DNA of 64,000 bases from Thiomargarita sp. GTDB taxonomy: Bacteria > Pseudomonadota > Gammaproteobacteria > Beggiatoales > Beggiatoaceae. Positions 44,023 through 55,336 of the stretch are shown here, piece by piece. The position numbers and the translations under genes were made by a program. The stretch lies in the NCBI GenBank assembly GCA_020721005.1, contig DYNP01000012.1:3991-67990 (forward strand). The letters are read 5' to 3'. The notes beneath the pieces are model-generated. The model ran no database searches, had not been told where the DNA came from, and was given only the letters and a program-made list of their open reading frames with translations. Within the stretch, counting starts at the first letter, position 1, and each line of letters opens with the position of its first letter.

Positions 44023-46089
44023 ATGAAAAACAACGTTAAGGTACTGCTTTTCAAGGATGACCCCAATTTCAGTCTTGAAGTACAATTGAAGATATCCTTA
44101 CCAATTATAGAGTTTTTGGAAACTCATTTGGAAGAAGAATTTTTCAATCACTTAGCCCACCAACCCATTGAGTTAATCATTTTAAATACCCACAATCTTC
44201 ACTTTCTTCAAACCCTACTGGCCACACCTAATCTCTCCTTTCCAAGTATAAGTGTCCATGACGAAATTCGTCAAACAACCACTCCAATTCCCATCTTGGC
44301 TCTAAAAGTGACCGGTACTGGTACTGATTTATTCTACCAAGATGCAGGTATTCAATCTTTTGAATTGCCGGCATTGGAAAAACTACTTAAATTATGTCTG
44401 CCTATCTTGGAGCACAAACAGCATGCCCAACAAGTTTTACAACAGACCTTAGAGAATAGCAACCTCTCTAAAAGTCAATTTTTAGCCAATATGAGTCATG
44501 AACTGCGCACCCCTTTAAATGCTATCATTGGATACAGCGATATGTTAAAAGAAGAGGCTGAAGACACTGGAAATCAGGATTATGTCAGTGATTTACAAAA
44601 AATCAGCCTGGCGGGTAAACATTTATTGAATATTATCAATGATATATTGGAATTGGCTAAAATAGAAGGCGGCAAAGTCGATTTGTTCCTAGAAACCCTG
44701 TCCTTATCTGACTTGCTCTCTGAAATTATAGATATCGTTCGTCCTCTAATGACGAAGAAAGAAAACAGTTTAGAAATTATTTTTTCAGACACTTTGAGCG
44801 CCCCAAAAACTCAAGCAACCGGTCTTGGCGATGAGGATAGACCTACTTTTTTGGACATCAATGCCGCTTGTTCTCAAGCGGTTAAATTGCACACTGATAA
44901 GAAGAAATTACAACAAATATTACTGAATTTACTCAGCAATGCCGCAAAATTCACAGAAAGAGGCCACATTTGTTTTGAAATTGATTGTTTTACACGTCAA
45001 ACCGAAACTTGGATGAAATTTTGTGTGATTGACAATGGCATTGGCATGACTGAGGAACAACAAGACAATTTATTTAAACCCTTTGTACAAGCCGATTCGT
45101 CAACTACTCGTCGTTATGGAGGAACTGGATTGGGACTGACCATTACTCAACGATTTGCCAAAATGATGGGGGGTCAACTGCAGGTAAAAAGTGAATTTGG
45201 GCAAGGCAGTCATTTTTCCCTATTGCTTCCCACTCATATTAAAACCAAACAAATTTACACCAATGCTGAAGCCCTCCAAAAAGCACAAACTTATTTAAGA
45301 GGCGATGGTATTATTCTGGTTGTGACTGACAAGGGGGAAGCGCGCAAACTGTTAAAATCCGAACTGAGTCAACTTGGCTATGCTGTGGCAGTGGCGATTT
45401 CAGGTAAAAGTGGAGGCAACTTGGCGAAAAAATTGAGACCGGATGCTATTCTCATTGACGTCAATATGCCCCAAATGGAAGGGTGGCGTCTCATATCTGC
45501 TTTAAAAGGAGACTGGTTATTGGCTGATATTCCTGTGATCATGTTTTCCATGGAAGAAGAAGATAAAAAGGGATATGCCATGAATGCCAATGACTATTTG
45601 ATCAAACCTATTGCGCGGGAACAATTGGTCTCCTTATTGGACAAATATCAAACTCAAGAAAACCAAAACAAATTGGTCATGTTGGTCGATGACGATCTTG
45701 GCATTCGATTAAGTATGAGAGCTATTCTGGAATTGGAAGGTTGGGAAGTGATAGAGGCAGAAAATGGTTTGATAGCCCTGGAAAAGTTAAGTCAGCACAC
45801 TCCCGATTTGATTCTATTGGACTTGAATATGCCAGTCATGAATGGATTTGAATTTATTGCCAGTTTACAAGGCAACCAAAGTTGGCGGGCTCTTCCGGTC
45901 GTTGTTTTAACTGCGGAAAATTTGACAGCAGATGACTATGCCTACTTAAACCAATATGTAGAAACCATTTTCAAAAAAGAATCTTTTAATCAGGCAGCCC
46001 TGATCTTACATATTCACAAATTAATTTCAGAATCCCCGGGACTTTCAGAAACCAATCCTGCCGGGCCCCTACCTTATTTTATACCCTGA
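44023..46089 (+). CDS. Soluble hybrid histidine kinase with two receiver domains
   Basis: The ATG at 44023 ([10 protein letters not shown]) is preceded by AGAGG and preferred over 43990. The 688-aa protein has no membrane helix. A receiver-like N-terminal domain (about 1-130) seems to lack the phosphoacceptor Asp (LIILNTHNL in its place). Then come HisKA with H159 ([14 protein letters not shown]), HATPase ([25 protein letters not shown]), REC1 with D479 ([13 protein letters not shown]) and REC2 with D600 ([14 protein letters not shown]). The tail ends PLPYFIP. It is followed 13 bp later by another hybrid kinase, so the two form an operon and may share a phosphorelay. Confidence 0.9.
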   Translation: MKNNVKVLLFKDDPNFSLEVQLKISLPIIEFLETHLEEEFFNHLAHQPIELIILNTHNLHFLQTLLATPNLSFPSISVHDEIRQTTTPIPILALKVTGTGTDLFYQDAGIQSFELPALEKLLKLCLPILEHKQHAQQVLQQTLENSNLSKSQFLANMSHELRTPLNAIIGYSDMLKEEAEDTGNQDYVSDLQKISLAGKHLLNIINDILELAKIEGGKVDLFLETLSLSDLLSEIIDIVRPLMTKKENSLEIIFSDTLSAPKTQATGLGDEDRPTFLDINAACSQAVKLHTDKKKLQQILLNLLSNAAKFTERGHICFEIDCFTRQTETWMKFCVIDNGIGMTEEQQDNLFKPFVQADSSTTRRYGGTGLGLTITQRFAKMMGGQLQVKSEFGQGSHFSLLLPTHIKTKQIYTNAEALQKAQTYLRGDGIILVVTDKGEARKLLKSELSQLGYAVAVAISGKSGGNLAKKLRPDAILIDVNMPQMEGWRLISALKGDWLLADIPVIMFSMEEEDKKGYAMNANDYLIKPIAREQLVSLLDKYQTQENQNKLVMLVDDDLGIRLSMRAILELEGWEVIEAENGLIALEKLSQHTPDLILLDLNMPVMNGFEFIASLQGNQSWRALPVVVLTAENLTADDYAYLNQYVETIFKKESFNQAALILHIHKLISESPGLSETNPAGPLPYFIP

Positions 46090-46102
46090 TGTTTATCTGT
46101 CT

Positions 46103-48937
46103 GTGGAGAATGATATCGTGAAATTGTTGATTACCCACTCATCCTTTAAACAGATCGTCATTTATTTGTTGATCGGATTGGTCATCTGCACATTAATTGC
46201 TATGGATTATTGGCTACAACTATTGCAATATGACATGTTGGAAACTGTGGCGGTAACTCATTCTACTGTAGAACATCTTGTCTTCAAATTTAGACTGTTG
46301 ACGGGTACAATCACCTGTTTAATTTTGCTTCTCATTGGCATGCAAATTCGAACCATTAGAAGGCAACACCATTCTGAAGAATTGGTATTGAAAAGAAATT
46401 TGGAGTGGCAATTGGCTATTTTTAACAACAGCACGGTAGGTATTTTGGTGGTCACTGGTGATCGAATTATTACCGAAGTCAATGACCAATTTCTAGATAT
46501 GTTTGGCTATAAGCGCGCCGATTTGATAGGTCAGTCAGCTAAAATCTTGCATATTTCTCAAGAAAGTTTTTTAAAATTTGGTCGGGAAATTTACAACAAA
46601 ACCATTGAACAAACAGTTTATGACTTTGAATTTCCATTAAAACATCAAAATGGGGAAACTTTGTGGTGTCACATCAATGGCAGCTGTTTGGACAAATCAA
46701 ACATCAAAAAAGGAGTGATTTGGATAATCATGGATGTCACTCGCAAAAAATGGATCGAGAATGAATTGGCTAAGCTGGGTCAAGTCACTGAACAACTGCT
46801 AAAAATGCCTCTCATTTTATATCGAGTGAACGTGAAAGGTGGCATCATAGAAGCCAAAGGGGCAGGCCTTCAAGTCATTGGAATTTGTGACCAACAACCT
46901 TTTGAGAAGATCAATATATTTGAGTTATTTCCTGATCACAGTTGTTACTTTATGAAAACTTTAGCCACTGGCCAACCGGGTCGATTTACCATTGTTCAAA
47001 GTTGTAATAACCGGTTGATAGGACTGGATAATTTAATTATTAAAGATATAAAAAACGAAGAAATTTTGGGTATTGCTTTGGATGTGACCGAACAAATTTT
47101 GGCTGACCGAGCTTTGCGAGCAAGTGAACATTATCGACGCATTTTGATCGAAGAAGCCCAGATTGGGTTAGGTCTTTTTAACCTGCGAGGCACAATTGTG
47201 GAAGCCAACTCAGCATTTGCCAAATTAATTGGTTATTCTGTGGAAGAAATGATTTATCATTTGAATTATCGAGATTTGACGCCCAAAGCCTATTTGCGAT
47301 TTGACCGGGAACAACTTAACTTATTGAAACGCAATGGTCGATTTGGACCTTATGAAAAAGAATTAATTCACAAATCAGGTTATTTAACTCCGGTGCGACT
47401 TTCTGGAGTTAAAATAGAATACAATCGTTCCCATTTTATATGGGTGAATGTTGAAAATATCAGTTTCCAAAAACAAACGGAACAAGCTTTGCAGCAAGCT
47501 AAGGAATTGGCAGAGGCGGCTAATCATGCCAAGACTTTATTTTTGGCCAACATGAGTCATGAATTGAGAACTCCTTTAAATGGCATTTTGGGATATACGC
47601 AAATTTTGAAACGGGACAAAAGTTTGACCCGAGAGCAGCAAAAAGGCGTGGCCGTTATTCATCGCAATGGAGAATGTTTGTTAAACTTGGTGAATGATAT
47701 TTTGGAGTTGTCCAATGTAGAAATTCATCTTGATGAATTACAACCAATTGATTTTAATTTAAATTATTTTCTAAATGAATTGGCAAGGACGGTGCAAACC
47801 CGCGCGGAACAAAAAGGGATCAGTTTCTGTTATGAGCCTCTTTCCCATTTGCCAGAATGGGTATGTACTGATCAGCGAAGATTGCGACAAATTTTGTTGA
47901 GTTTGTTGGGGAATGCTATTAAATTGACGGAACGAGGCGGAGTTCTTTTTAAAGTGGGACTGCATCACAGTAAAATTCGTTTCCAAATAGAAGATACAGG
48001 GACTGGGCTTACTCCGGAAGAAATGGAGCGCTTATTTTTGCCTTTTGAAACTGTTGGGGAAAATTATCAGTCCCAAGGATCAAGGATTGGTTTGTCGATT
48101 ACCAAGCGTCTACTTGAAATTATGGGAGGAAAATTGCATGTGGAAAGTCGGTTAGGGCAGGGCAGTTTATTTTGGTTTGCTTTATTGCTGCCAGAAGTGG
48201 TGGGGAAACCATTACAGAAGTCAGTGGCCAGTGTGGTGGGGTTTGAGGGTCCACAACGTAAGATTTTGATTGTAGACGATTCCCGGGAAAATAGGATTAT
48301 ACTCAAGCATTTGTTAGAACCTTTGGGATTTGTAATGGAGGAAGCTGAGAATGGTTTAGAAGCTTTGCGAAAAGTGCGGGAGTTTTTACCGAATTTGGTG
48401 TTGATGGATTTGGTGATGTCAGTATTGGATGGTTTTGAATCCACTCGACAAATTAGAAAGGAATTTACATTTTTGCAGTTGCCTATTGTGGCCACTTCAG
48501 CCAGTGTATTTGATTATCATCAGCAGCAAAGTACAGAGGTGGGATGTAATGATTTTATTGCAAAACCTTTTTGTATGGAGATATTGTTGGAGGTTTTACA
48601 GAAGCATTTGGAGTTGACATGGATTTATGGGGAAAAAATGCCTTTAAAATCAGTGAATTTTGAACAGTTGCCTCCCGAAAATCTTCCTAGGAATAAAATG
48701 AGTCGGAATCGGAAAATGCCTTTTTGGCCGGTATTGCCTTCTGCTGAATATGCCCGGGATATTTATTTGCTTTCCTTAGTTGGCGATATTCAAGGTATTA
48801 TGGATTATTTGAATAGTTTGGAGGATTCAAATCCAGAACTGATTGAATTTATTCAAGAAGTTCGCCAGTTGGCAGAAGAAATTGAGGATGAGAAGATTCG
48901 ATTGTTGTTGGAAGATTATTTGAAAAGTAGTGATTGA
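46103..48937 (+). CDS. PAS hybrid histidine kinase with atypical ATP lid
   Basis: Translation probably starts at GTG 46103; no ATG is in frame nearby. The 944-aa protein has two membrane helices (about 15-35 and 60-80), three PAS-type modules (about 105-220, a divergent 225-335, 345-460), HisKA with H486 ([14 protein letters not shown]), HATPase, and a receiver with D769 (LVLMDLVMSVLDGF). The ATP-lid G2 box reads QGSRIGLSI (R661) where its three neighbours in the window have GTGLGL or GSGLGL, and the receiver has MSVLDG rather than MPVLDG. Catalytic activity may be reduced. It lies 13 bp after the soluble hybrid kinase gene. Confidence 0.88.
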   Translation: MENDIVKLLITHSSFKQIVIYLLIGLVICTLIAMDYWLQLLQYDMLETVAVTHSTVEHLVFKFRLLTGTITCLILLLIGMQIRTIRRQHHSEELVLKRNLEWQLAIFNNSTVGILVVTGDRIITEVNDQFLDMFGYKRADLIGQSAKILHISQESFLKFGREIYNKTIEQTVYDFEFPLKHQNGETLWCHINGSCLDKSNIKKGVIWIIMDVTRKKWIENELAKLGQVTEQLLKMPLILYRVNVKGGIIEAKGAGLQVIGICDQQPFEKINIFELFPDHSCYFMKTLATGQPGRFTIVQSCNNRLIGLDNLIIKDIKNEEILGIALDVTEQILADRALRASEHYRRILIEEAQIGLGLFNLRGTIVEANSAFAKLIGYSVEEMIYHLNYRDLTPKAYLRFDREQLNLLKRNGRFGPYEKELIHKSGYLTPVRLSGVKIEYNRSHFIWVNVENISFQKQTEQALQQAKELAEAANHAKTLFLANMSHELRTPLNGILGYTQILKRDKSLTREQQKGVAVIHRNGECLLNLVNDILELSNVEIHLDELQPIDFNLNYFLNELARTVQTRAEQKGISFCYEPLSHLPEWVCTDQRRLRQILLSLLGNAIKLTERGGVLFKVGLHHSKIRFQIEDTGTGLTPEEMERLFLPFETVGENYQSQGSRIGLSITKRLLEIMGGKLHVESRLGQGSLFWFALLLPEVVGKPLQKSVASVVGFEGPQRKILIVDDSRENRIILKHLLEPLGFVMEEAENGLEALRKVREFLPNLVLMDLVMSVLDGFESTRQIRKEFTFLQLPIVATSASVFDYHQQQSTEVGCNDFIAKPFCMEILLEVLQKHLELTWIYGEKMPLKSVNFEQLPPENLPRNKMSRNRKMPFWPVLPSAEYARDIYLLSLVGDIQGIMDYLNSLEDSNPELIEFIQEVRQLAEEIEDEKIRLLLEDYLKSSD

Positions 48938-49036
48938 GGAATAATAAATAGTTGTTGTTGGCAGTCACGGTTGGGTTACAGGTTCCCTAGAGATGCGAAT
49001 TAGCATTTCCAGGGAAAAATGGGAGTTAAATTAGGT

Positions 49037-50002
49037 CTAAATGACTGCTGCGCGTTCCTGTTCCAATTCTTGTTGGGTTAGAGTCAGGTAGCGACGACTG
49101 GTTTCGTCGATGGTTAGGTTTTGTACGATGCTATATTCTCCTTGAGAATTGATGGTTATCGGGAAGGAATAGATCAGACCTTCTGGAATTCCATAGCTGC
49201 CGTCACTGGGAATGCCCATGCTGATCCAGGCGGGGTTGCCTTGTACCCAGTCTCGCATGTGGGCGAGGGCGGCAAAGGCTGCAGAGGCTGCGCTGGATTT
49301 GCCGCGCGCTTTGATGATGGCAGCTCCTCGTTGTTGAACGGTGGGCATGAATTCTTTTTCTATCCACTCTTGAGTTACAAGAGATTTGGCCGGTTGGCCG
49401 TTGACTGTGGCATAGCTGAGGTCAGGATATTGGGTGGAGGAATGGTTGCCCCAGACTACCATGTTTTGAATGGCGGTTATGGGAACTTTTAGTTTTTGGG
49501 CAAGTTGACTTAAGGCACGATTGTGGTCCAGGCGCATCATGGAGGTGAATTGGGTGGGGGGCAAATCTGGAGCAGAGCGCATGGCAATGTAGGCATTGGT
49601 GTTGGCAGGGTTGCCGACGACCAGGACTTTGACTCCACGTTGCGCATGTTCATTTAAGGCTCGGCCTTGGATACGAAAAATATCAGCGTTGATTTTGAGC
49701 AGGTCGTTTCTTTCCATGCCCGGTCCACGAGGGGTAGCACCCACCAGTAAAGCGTAATTCACTTGGTTGAAGCCCACTGCTATGTTGTCGGTTATAACTA
49801 TGTCTTGAAGGAGTGGATACGCACAGTCCTCTAATTCCATGGCCACTCCCGATAATGCAGGAAGGGCTGCTGGGATTTCCAGTAAGTGTAGGATCACGGG
49901 TTGATCGGTGCCTAACATTTCGCCCGAGGCAATTCTAAAGGCAAGAGAGTACGCAATTTGTCCGGCTGCTCCGGTTATGGCCACTCTGACAGGTTTTTTC
50001 AT
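49037..50002 (-). CDS. mdh: Malate dehydrogenase (NAD type)
   Basis: The 321-aa protein converts malate to oxaloacetate in the TCA cycle. It belongs to the malate dehydrogenase type resembling cytosolic enzymes: NAD-binding [34 protein letters not shown], the active loop [38 protein letters not shown] and the catalytic His in [13 protein letters not shown] good ribosome site AAGGAG precedes the ATG. It is divergent from sucA, another TCA gene, across 230 bp, so the two could share regulation. Confidence 0.97.
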   Translation of the reverse strand: MKKPVRVAITGAAGQIAYSLAFRIASGEMLGTDQPVILHLLEIPAALPALSGVAMELEDCAYPLLQDIVITDNIAVGFNQVNYALLVGATPRGPGMERNDLLKINADIFRIQGRALNEHAQRGVKVLVVGNPANTNAYIAMRSAPDLPPTQFTSMMRLDHNRALSQLAQKLKVPITAIQNMVVWGNHSSTQYPDLSYATVNGQPAKSLVTQEWIEKEFMPTVQQRGAAIIKARGKSSAASAAFAALAHMRDWVQGNPAWISMGIPSDGSYGIPEGLIYSFPITINSQGEYSIVQNLTIDETSRRYLTLTQQELEQERAAVI

Positions 50003-50232
50003 GAGATGAACTCCTTAAGATGGGGTGAATTGAGTTGCTTATTATGACACAGTGCACCAATTCTAGCAGCAGGGGCCAGTCATTTTTCTCTTAACTCTTT
50101 GCAGTGCTAACTTTAAATCAGTTAAATCCAAAAGGGTAGAGTGGGGGAAATTTGAAAAAACAGTTATCTTTTGCCGATAGGATTGAGTATAATTTGGGCC
50201 ATAAACATGAACATTGGAAAAAGAGAATTCGC

Positions 50233-53031
50233 ATGACAGACCATTCTTATTTGTACAATACGGCATTTATCGATCAGCTTTATGAGACTTATTTGCTCAA
50301 TCCCACGCAATTGAGTGAGGAATGGCGGGATTATTTTGTGCAGTTGCAACAAGAAATGCCGAGTATTCAACCGGAGATTCCACATACTCCTATTAGAGAG
50401 CGATTTGCATTTGCCCGGTCTCCAGTTAAGAGCAATGGGGCGGATTTGCACTCTATTACCCTATTTGCAGATAAACAGGTTAAAGTACTGCAATTGATCA
50501 ATGCGTATCGGTTTCGAGGTCACCAGAAAGCGCACTTAGATCCGTTGGAGTTATATCCTCGACCAGAGGTACCAGAGTTGCATCCAGAGTTTTATGGTCT
50601 TACCCAGGCGGATATGCGTACGGTGTTTAATACAGGTTCTCTGTATGGGGTGGAGTCTCTTTCGTTGGCTGATATTCTCAAGCGATTGGAGAAGATTTAT
50701 TGTGGGACTATCGGTGCTGAATATATGCATATTACGGAGACGAAACAGAAACGTTGGATTCAGCAGCGTTTAGAAGGTACGTTGTCCGCGCCCAATTTTT
50801 TGATCAGCACTAAACTTAATATTTTGGAGCGATTGACTGCAGCTCAAGGGATTGAGGAATTGTTACATTCTCAATATGTGGGACAAAAACGCTTTTCTTT
50901 GGAAGGGGCGGAAAGTTTAATTCCTTTGTTGGATGAATTGGTTCGCCATTCTGGGGGTCAAGGCATTCAGGAGATTGTATTGGGCATGGCTCATCGGGGT
51001 CGTTTGAATGTGCTGATCAATATTTTGGGCAAACGTCCTAAGGATTTGTTTTCTGAGTTTGAAGGTACTCACCAATATCAAGGTTCTGGAGATGTCAAAT
51101 ATCATCAGGGGTTTTCCTGTGATGTCATCAGTAAAAAAGGGCCCATGCACTTGGCTTTGGCTTTCAATCCTTCTCATCTAGAAATTATTTGCCCGGTGGT
51201 GGAAGGGGCCGTTCGAGCTCGTCAAGAACGTATTGGTGACAAACAACAAGAACAGGTTTTGCCCGTATTGATCCATGGAGATGCTGCTTTTGCCGGTCAA
51301 GGGGTAGTGATGGAGACTTTTAACTTTTCTCAAACCCGAGGTTATACGACTGGGGGCACATTGCACATTGTGATCAACAATCAGATTGGATTTACCACCA
51401 GTGATCCTTTGGATTCTCGCTCTGCCTTGTATTGTACAGATGTGGCAAAAATGGTTCAGGCCCCCATTTTTCATGTCAATGGCGATGATCCTGAAGCTGT
51501 GTTGTATGTTGCTAAATTGGCTCTTAAATTTCGCATGGAATTTCATAAAGATGTTGTGATTGATATGGTGTGTTATCGTCGCCATGGTCACAATGAATCG
51601 GATGATCCCGTGCCTACGCAACCTCTGATGTATCGCAAAATTGCTCAACATCCTAAGGTGCAAACGATCTATTCTCAACGTTTGGTGGAAGAGGAAGTGA
51701 TTGAACCGGAGGAAAGTGAACTGTTGTTGCAGCAATACAAGGCGGCTTTAAAAACTAAGGATCGAGTGGCGCCCTATGCTTCTAAGGAAGGTCTGTTTAA
51801 GCATGGGATCAATTGGAAACCTTATATTGGCACGCATTGGACTGTGGCCACTGATACCCAAATTGAATCAGGAACTTTGCATAGGCTTATGCAAAAATTG
51901 GTGACTTTTCCACCCGATTTTACTTTGGCTCGCAGTGTTGAAAAAGTGATTGAAAGTCGGCAAAAAATGATCACCGGGGAATTGCCATTTGATTGGGGAG
52001 GTGCTGAAATTTTAGCTTATGCCAGTTTATTAGAGGAAGGTTATCCAGTGCGCCTTTCCGGTCAAGACAGTGGGCGGGGTACTTTTGCGCATCGACATGC
52101 GATTCTCCATGATCAATCGACTGGGAAAGTTTATTTACCTTTGCAACATCTCTCAGATAAACAAGCGCCTTTTTTGGTGATTAATTCCACTCTTTCAGAA
52201 GAAGCGGTATTGGCTTTTGAATATGGTTACAGTGCTTCTGATCCCGATACTCTGGTCCTATGGGAAGCTCAATTTGGAGACTTTGCAAATGGGGCGCAAG
52301 TGGTCATCGATCAATTCATCAGTTCTTCTGAAGCCAAATGGCAACGTTATTGTGGGTTGGTCATGTTGTTACCCCATGGTTATGATGGTCAGGGACCGGA
52401 ACATTCTTCAGCCCGTTTGGAACGTTATTTACAATTGTGTGCAGAAGACAATATTCAGGTGTGTGTGCCCAGCACCCCGGCTCAATTTTTTCATCTCTTG
52501 CGACGCCAAATGCGACGACCTTATCGTAAACCGTTGATTGTGATGACGCCTAAGAGTTTATTGCGTCATAAACGAGCTGTCTCTGAAATTCGGGAATTTA
52601 CACAAAGTGGGTTTCAAACGGTGATTGATGAGGTTGCAGATATTCCTCGAGAACGGGTCAAACGTTTGCTATTTTGCAGCGGAAAAGTGTATTTTGATTT
52701 GGTTGAGGCTCGTGAGAAACAGGGAAGAGAAGATGTGGCCATTATTCGTCTTGAACAATTGTATCCTTATCCTAAAGTTAAAGTGGCGGAAATTTTAGAA
52801 AGTTATCCTCATGTGCAACAGAGACTCTGGGTTCAGGAAGAGCCGCGTAATCAGGGGGCTTGGTGGTACATGCGGGCCCACATGGATATCAATTTGAGTC
52901 ACCAGGAAGGAGGACGTTTGGAATATGCGGGCCGTCCCTCTTCTGCCTCTCCAGCGGCCGGCTCCTATTCTTTACATCGACAGCAGTTAGAAACCTTTCT
53001 TGCTGAGGCTTTGGGTAATCTAGTCACGTAA
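50233..53031 (+). CDS. sucA: 2-oxoglutarate dehydrogenase E1 component
   Basis: From the ATG at 50233 (MTDHSYLYNTAFIDQLYETYLLNP, the typical SucA N-terminus) the protein is 932 aa. It decarboxylates 2-oxoglutarate with thiamine diphosphate. Visible blocks: YRFRGHQKAHLDPL, LGMAHRGRLNVLINILGK, HGDAAFAGQGVVMETFNFSQTRGYTTGGTLH, the ThDP/Mg site INNQIGFTTS, VDMVCYRRHGHNESDDP, and the C-terminal LSGQDSGRGTFAHRHA and WVQEEPRNQGAWWYM. Unlike the usual sucAB arrangement, no sucB or lpd follows; tsaC is next. The frame from 50152 is longer but begins with unlikely residues. Confidence 0.97.
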   Translation: MTDHSYLYNTAFIDQLYETYLLNPTQLSEEWRDYFVQLQQEMPSIQPEIPHTPIRERFAFARSPVKSNGADLHSITLFADKQVKVLQLINAYRFRGHQKAHLDPLELYPRPEVPELHPEFYGLTQADMRTVFNTGSLYGVESLSLADILKRLEKIYCGTIGAEYMHITETKQKRWIQQRLEGTLSAPNFLISTKLNILERLTAAQGIEELLHSQYVGQKRFSLEGAESLIPLLDELVRHSGGQGIQEIVLGMAHRGRLNVLINILGKRPKDLFSEFEGTHQYQGSGDVKYHQGFSCDVISKKGPMHLALAFNPSHLEIICPVVEGAVRARQERIGDKQQEQVLPVLIHGDAAFAGQGVVMETFNFSQTRGYTTGGTLHIVINNQIGFTTSDPLDSRSALYCTDVAKMVQAPIFHVNGDDPEAVLYVAKLALKFRMEFHKDVVIDMVCYRRHGHNESDDPVPTQPLMYRKIAQHPKVQTIYSQRLVEEEVIEPEESELLLQQYKAALKTKDRVAPYASKEGLFKHGINWKPYIGTHWTVATDTQIESGTLHRLMQKLVTFPPDFTLARSVEKVIESRQKMITGELPFDWGGAEILAYASLLEEGYPVRLSGQDSGRGTFAHRHAILHDQSTGKVYLPLQHLSDKQAPFLVINSTLSEEAVLAFEYGYSASDPDTLVLWEAQFGDFANGAQVVIDQFISSSEAKWQRYCGLVMLLPHGYDGQGPEHSSARLERYLQLCAEDNIQVCVPSTPAQFFHLLRRQMRRPYRKPLIVMTPKSLLRHKRAVSEIREFTQSGFQTVIDEVADIPRERVKRLLFCSGKVYFDLVEAREKQGREDVAIIRLEQLYPYPKVKVAEILESYPHVQQRLWVQEEPRNQGAWWYMRAHMDINLSHQEGGRLEYAGRPSSASPAAGSYSLHRQQLETFLAEALGNLVT

Positions 53032-53032
53032 A

Positions 53033-53059
53033 AGACCTGGCAGGTCTGCTTGCAGATTT
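53033..53059 (+). terminator. Small hairpin after sucA
   Basis: AGACCT (53033-53038) pairs with AGGTCT (53042-53047) around GGC, and GCTTGCAGATTTT follows. It lies directly after the sucA stop. The stem is short, and the sequence may instead be a dispersed repeat; termination is possible only. Confidence 0.35.
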
Positions 53060-53113
53060 TCAGGTATTAAAAAGAACTATTTCATGAATACGGGTGAAGG
53101 TTAAGAGGCAGTC

Positions 53114-53683
53114 ATGAAATCTGTAATGAGTTGTCGGTGGTCGGTTAGGCAGGCGGTTAAATATTTGAAGCAAGGTCAGATCATTGCTTATCCCACTGAA
53201 GCGGTTTATGGTTTGGGTTGCAATCCTCTCGATGAATTGGCAGTGCGGCAATTGTTGGTGTTGAAGGATCGGCCTTGGCAGAAAGGAGTCATATTGATTG
53301 CAGCCGACTTGAGGCAGATGACAGATTACTTACAACCTTTGTCCGATGAATGGTCGGCAAAAATACAAGCTCCTCAACCTCATCCTACCACCTGGTTAGT
53401 TCCGGCTCGTCCCAGCGTTCCCTATTGGTTGCGTGGGAATTCCACTTTTTTAGCAGTGCGAATTACTCAGCATGCGTTAGCTGCAGAACTATGTCGTTGC
53501 TGGGGCATGCCTGTGGTGTCTACCAGTGCCAACCCCAGTGGACGAACTCCCGCTCGAACCATTCTTAAAGTGCGATCTTATTTTGGTGACCAACTTGCCT
53601 ATGTGTTGCCAGGCCAGGTGGGAAGTTATACTCAGCCCAGTCAGATCCGTTATCTTTTTACCGATGATCTGGTACGGGCTTAG
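53114..53683 (+). CDS. tsaC: Threonylcarbamoyl-AMP synthase (Sua5/YrdC family)
   Basis: The 189-aa protein matches the short TsaC form, which makes threonylcarbamoyl-AMP for the t6A modification of tRNAs. Motifs: QIIAYPTEAVYGLGCNPLDE with the ATP-binding PTE, LKDRPWQKGVILIAAD for the KxRP region (here KDRPWQKG), the TWLVPA strand, and the STSANPSGRTPAR motif near residues 135-148. The ATG at 53114 has AAGAGG in front of it; an alternative ATG lies 12 bp later. It ends 6 bp before the convergent nadB stop. Confidence 0.95.
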   Translation: MKSVMSCRWSVRQAVKYLKQGQIIAYPTEAVYGLGCNPLDELAVRQLLVLKDRPWQKGVILIAADLRQMTDYLQPLSDEWSAKIQAPQPHPTTWLVPARPSVPYWLRGNSTFLAVRITQHALAAELCRCWGMPVVSTSANPSGRTPARTILKVRSYFGDQLAYVLPGQVGSYTQPSQIRYLFTDDLVRA

Positions 53684-53689
53684 TTGAGT

Positions 53690-55336
53690 TTATCCTGAAT
53701 TCGTTGTTCTCAAAGTTGTGAAAAATGAGTTATCATTGGGAGTCAAGATGGTATTTTCAGCTTTGTCCAATTGATGAGGGTAGTCGAGAATATAATGAAG
53801 TCCACGGCTTTCCTTACGAGACAACGCAGAATCGATGATCAACTCCGCGACCATAGCAAGATTGCGTAATTCGATGAGATCCGAAGTGACACGAAAGTGT
53901 CCGTAGTATTCTTCTATCTCACCTTGCAAGAGAACAATCCGCCTTTTAGCCCGTTGTAAACGTTTGGTGGTGCGTACAATTCCCACATAATCCCACATAA
54001 ATCGGCGCAATTCATCCCAATTGTGGGCAACCACAACTTCCTCATCTGAGTCAGTGACGCGACTTTCATCCCAGGGGGGCAGTTCCGGAGGAAGCGGCAC
54101 TTCATTTAATTGGGGAAGGATATCTAAAGCCGCGCTGTGAGCATAAACTAAACATTCCAATAAAGAATTGCTGGCCATGCGATTTGCCCCGTGTAACCCC
54201 GTATGAGCCACTTCTCCAACCGCATAGAGTCCGTCTATATCCGTAGCTCCCTGTTGGTTGGTCATAACTCCGCCACAGGTATAATGGGCAGAAGGTACGA
54301 CCGGTATAGGTTGAGAAACCATATCGTAACCCAATTGGAGGCAACGCTGGTAGATGGTCGGGAAATGAGAGGTGATAAAACTGCTGGATTGGTGACTGAT
54401 GTCCAAAAATACGCAATCACAACCCAATCTTTTCATTTCGTGGTCTATGGCGCGGGCTACGATGTCTCGGGGAGCCAACTCTTCTCTGGGATCAAAGCGG
54501 TGCATGAACGGGCTACCGTCCGGCAGTCGTAATTTTCCACCTTCTCCTCGTACGGCTTCGCTGATGAGAAAAGATTGATGTTGGCGATCGGGGTAGTAGA
54601 GACAGGTGGGATGAAATTGGATGAATTCCAAGTTGGCCACTCGACAACCCGCTCGCCACGCCATGGCAATGCCGTCACCAGTGGCGACTTCTGGATTACT
54701 GGAGTATAAATAAACTTTGCCCGCTCCTCCAGTGGCTAGAAGAGTGAATCGGGCTCGAAAAGTTTCTACTTGCCCGGTGTCTTTATTGAGGATATAGGCG
54801 CCTAAACAGCGGGTTATGGGTATATTTAGTTTGGCTCCGGTGATGAGATCAACGGCAATACGGCGTTCTAATAACTTAATACGGGGATGTGCCTTGACCT
54901 TGGCGGCCAGTGTACTTACAATAGCTCGACCTGTGGCATCTTCTGCATGAATAACACGTCGATGACTATGTCCTCCTTCTCGGGTCAAATGGTACTGTAA
55001 TTGACCTTTGTTATCCACTTGTTGGGTGAAGGGAACTCCTTGCTCGATCAACCAAGCAATCCGAGAGGGACCTTCAGATACTACAAATTCCACAGTGTCT
55101 GGATCTCCCAAACCGGCTCCGGCAATTAGAGTATCATCAATGTGGGAGGCTAGGGAATCTTCATCATCCAAAACAACAGAAATACCTCCTTGAGCATATT
55201 GAGTGCTACTGGAATCAAAAGCAGCTTTGGACAATAAGGTGACCGAAGCATGTTCTGCCAGTTCCAAAGCTATACTTAGACCAGCAGCACCACTGCCAAT
55301 AATAAGTACATCAGTAGAAATTGATAGCGGGGACAT
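53690..55336 (-). CDS. nadB: L-aspartate oxidase
   Basis: The 548-aa flavoprotein oxidises L-aspartate to iminoaspartate, the first step of NAD synthesis. Visible: FAD-binding [75 protein letters not shown], the substrate region [13 protein letters not shown] and [20 protein letters not shown], and [34 protein letters not shown], with the helical C-terminal domain. It is complete and shows no nadA or nadC neighbour. Confidence 0.97.
   Translation of the reverse strand: MSPLSISTDVLIIGSGAAGLSIALELAEHASVTLLSKAAFDSSSTQYAQGGISVVLDDEDSLASHIDDTLIAGAGLGDPDTVEFVVSEGPSRIAWLIEQGVPFTQQVDNKGQLQYHLTREGGHSHRRVIHAEDATGRAIVSTLAAKVKAHPRIKLLERRIAVDLITGAKLNIPITRCLGAYILNKDTGQVETFRARFTLLATGGAGKVYLYSSNPEVATGDGIAMAWRAGCRVANLEFIQFHPTCLYYPDRQHQSFLISEAVRGEGGKLRLPDGSPFMHRFDPREELAPRDIVARAIDHEMKRLGCDCVFLDISHQSSSFITSHFPTIYQRCLQLGYDMVSQPIPVVPSAHYTCGGVMTNQQGATDIDGLYAVGEVAHTGLHGANRMASNSLLECLVYAHSAALDILPQLNEVPLPPELPPWDESRVTDSDEEVVVAHNWDELRRFMWDYVGIVRTTKRLQRAKRRIVLLQGEIEEYYGHFRVTSDLIELRNLAMVAELIIDSALSRKESRGLHYILDYPHQLDKAENTILTPNDNSFFTTLRTTNSG

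Noticed and set aside
51178-51735. 185-codon frame antisense to sucA
   Set aside because: Shadow of a highly conserved coding sequence; no ribosome site or domain.
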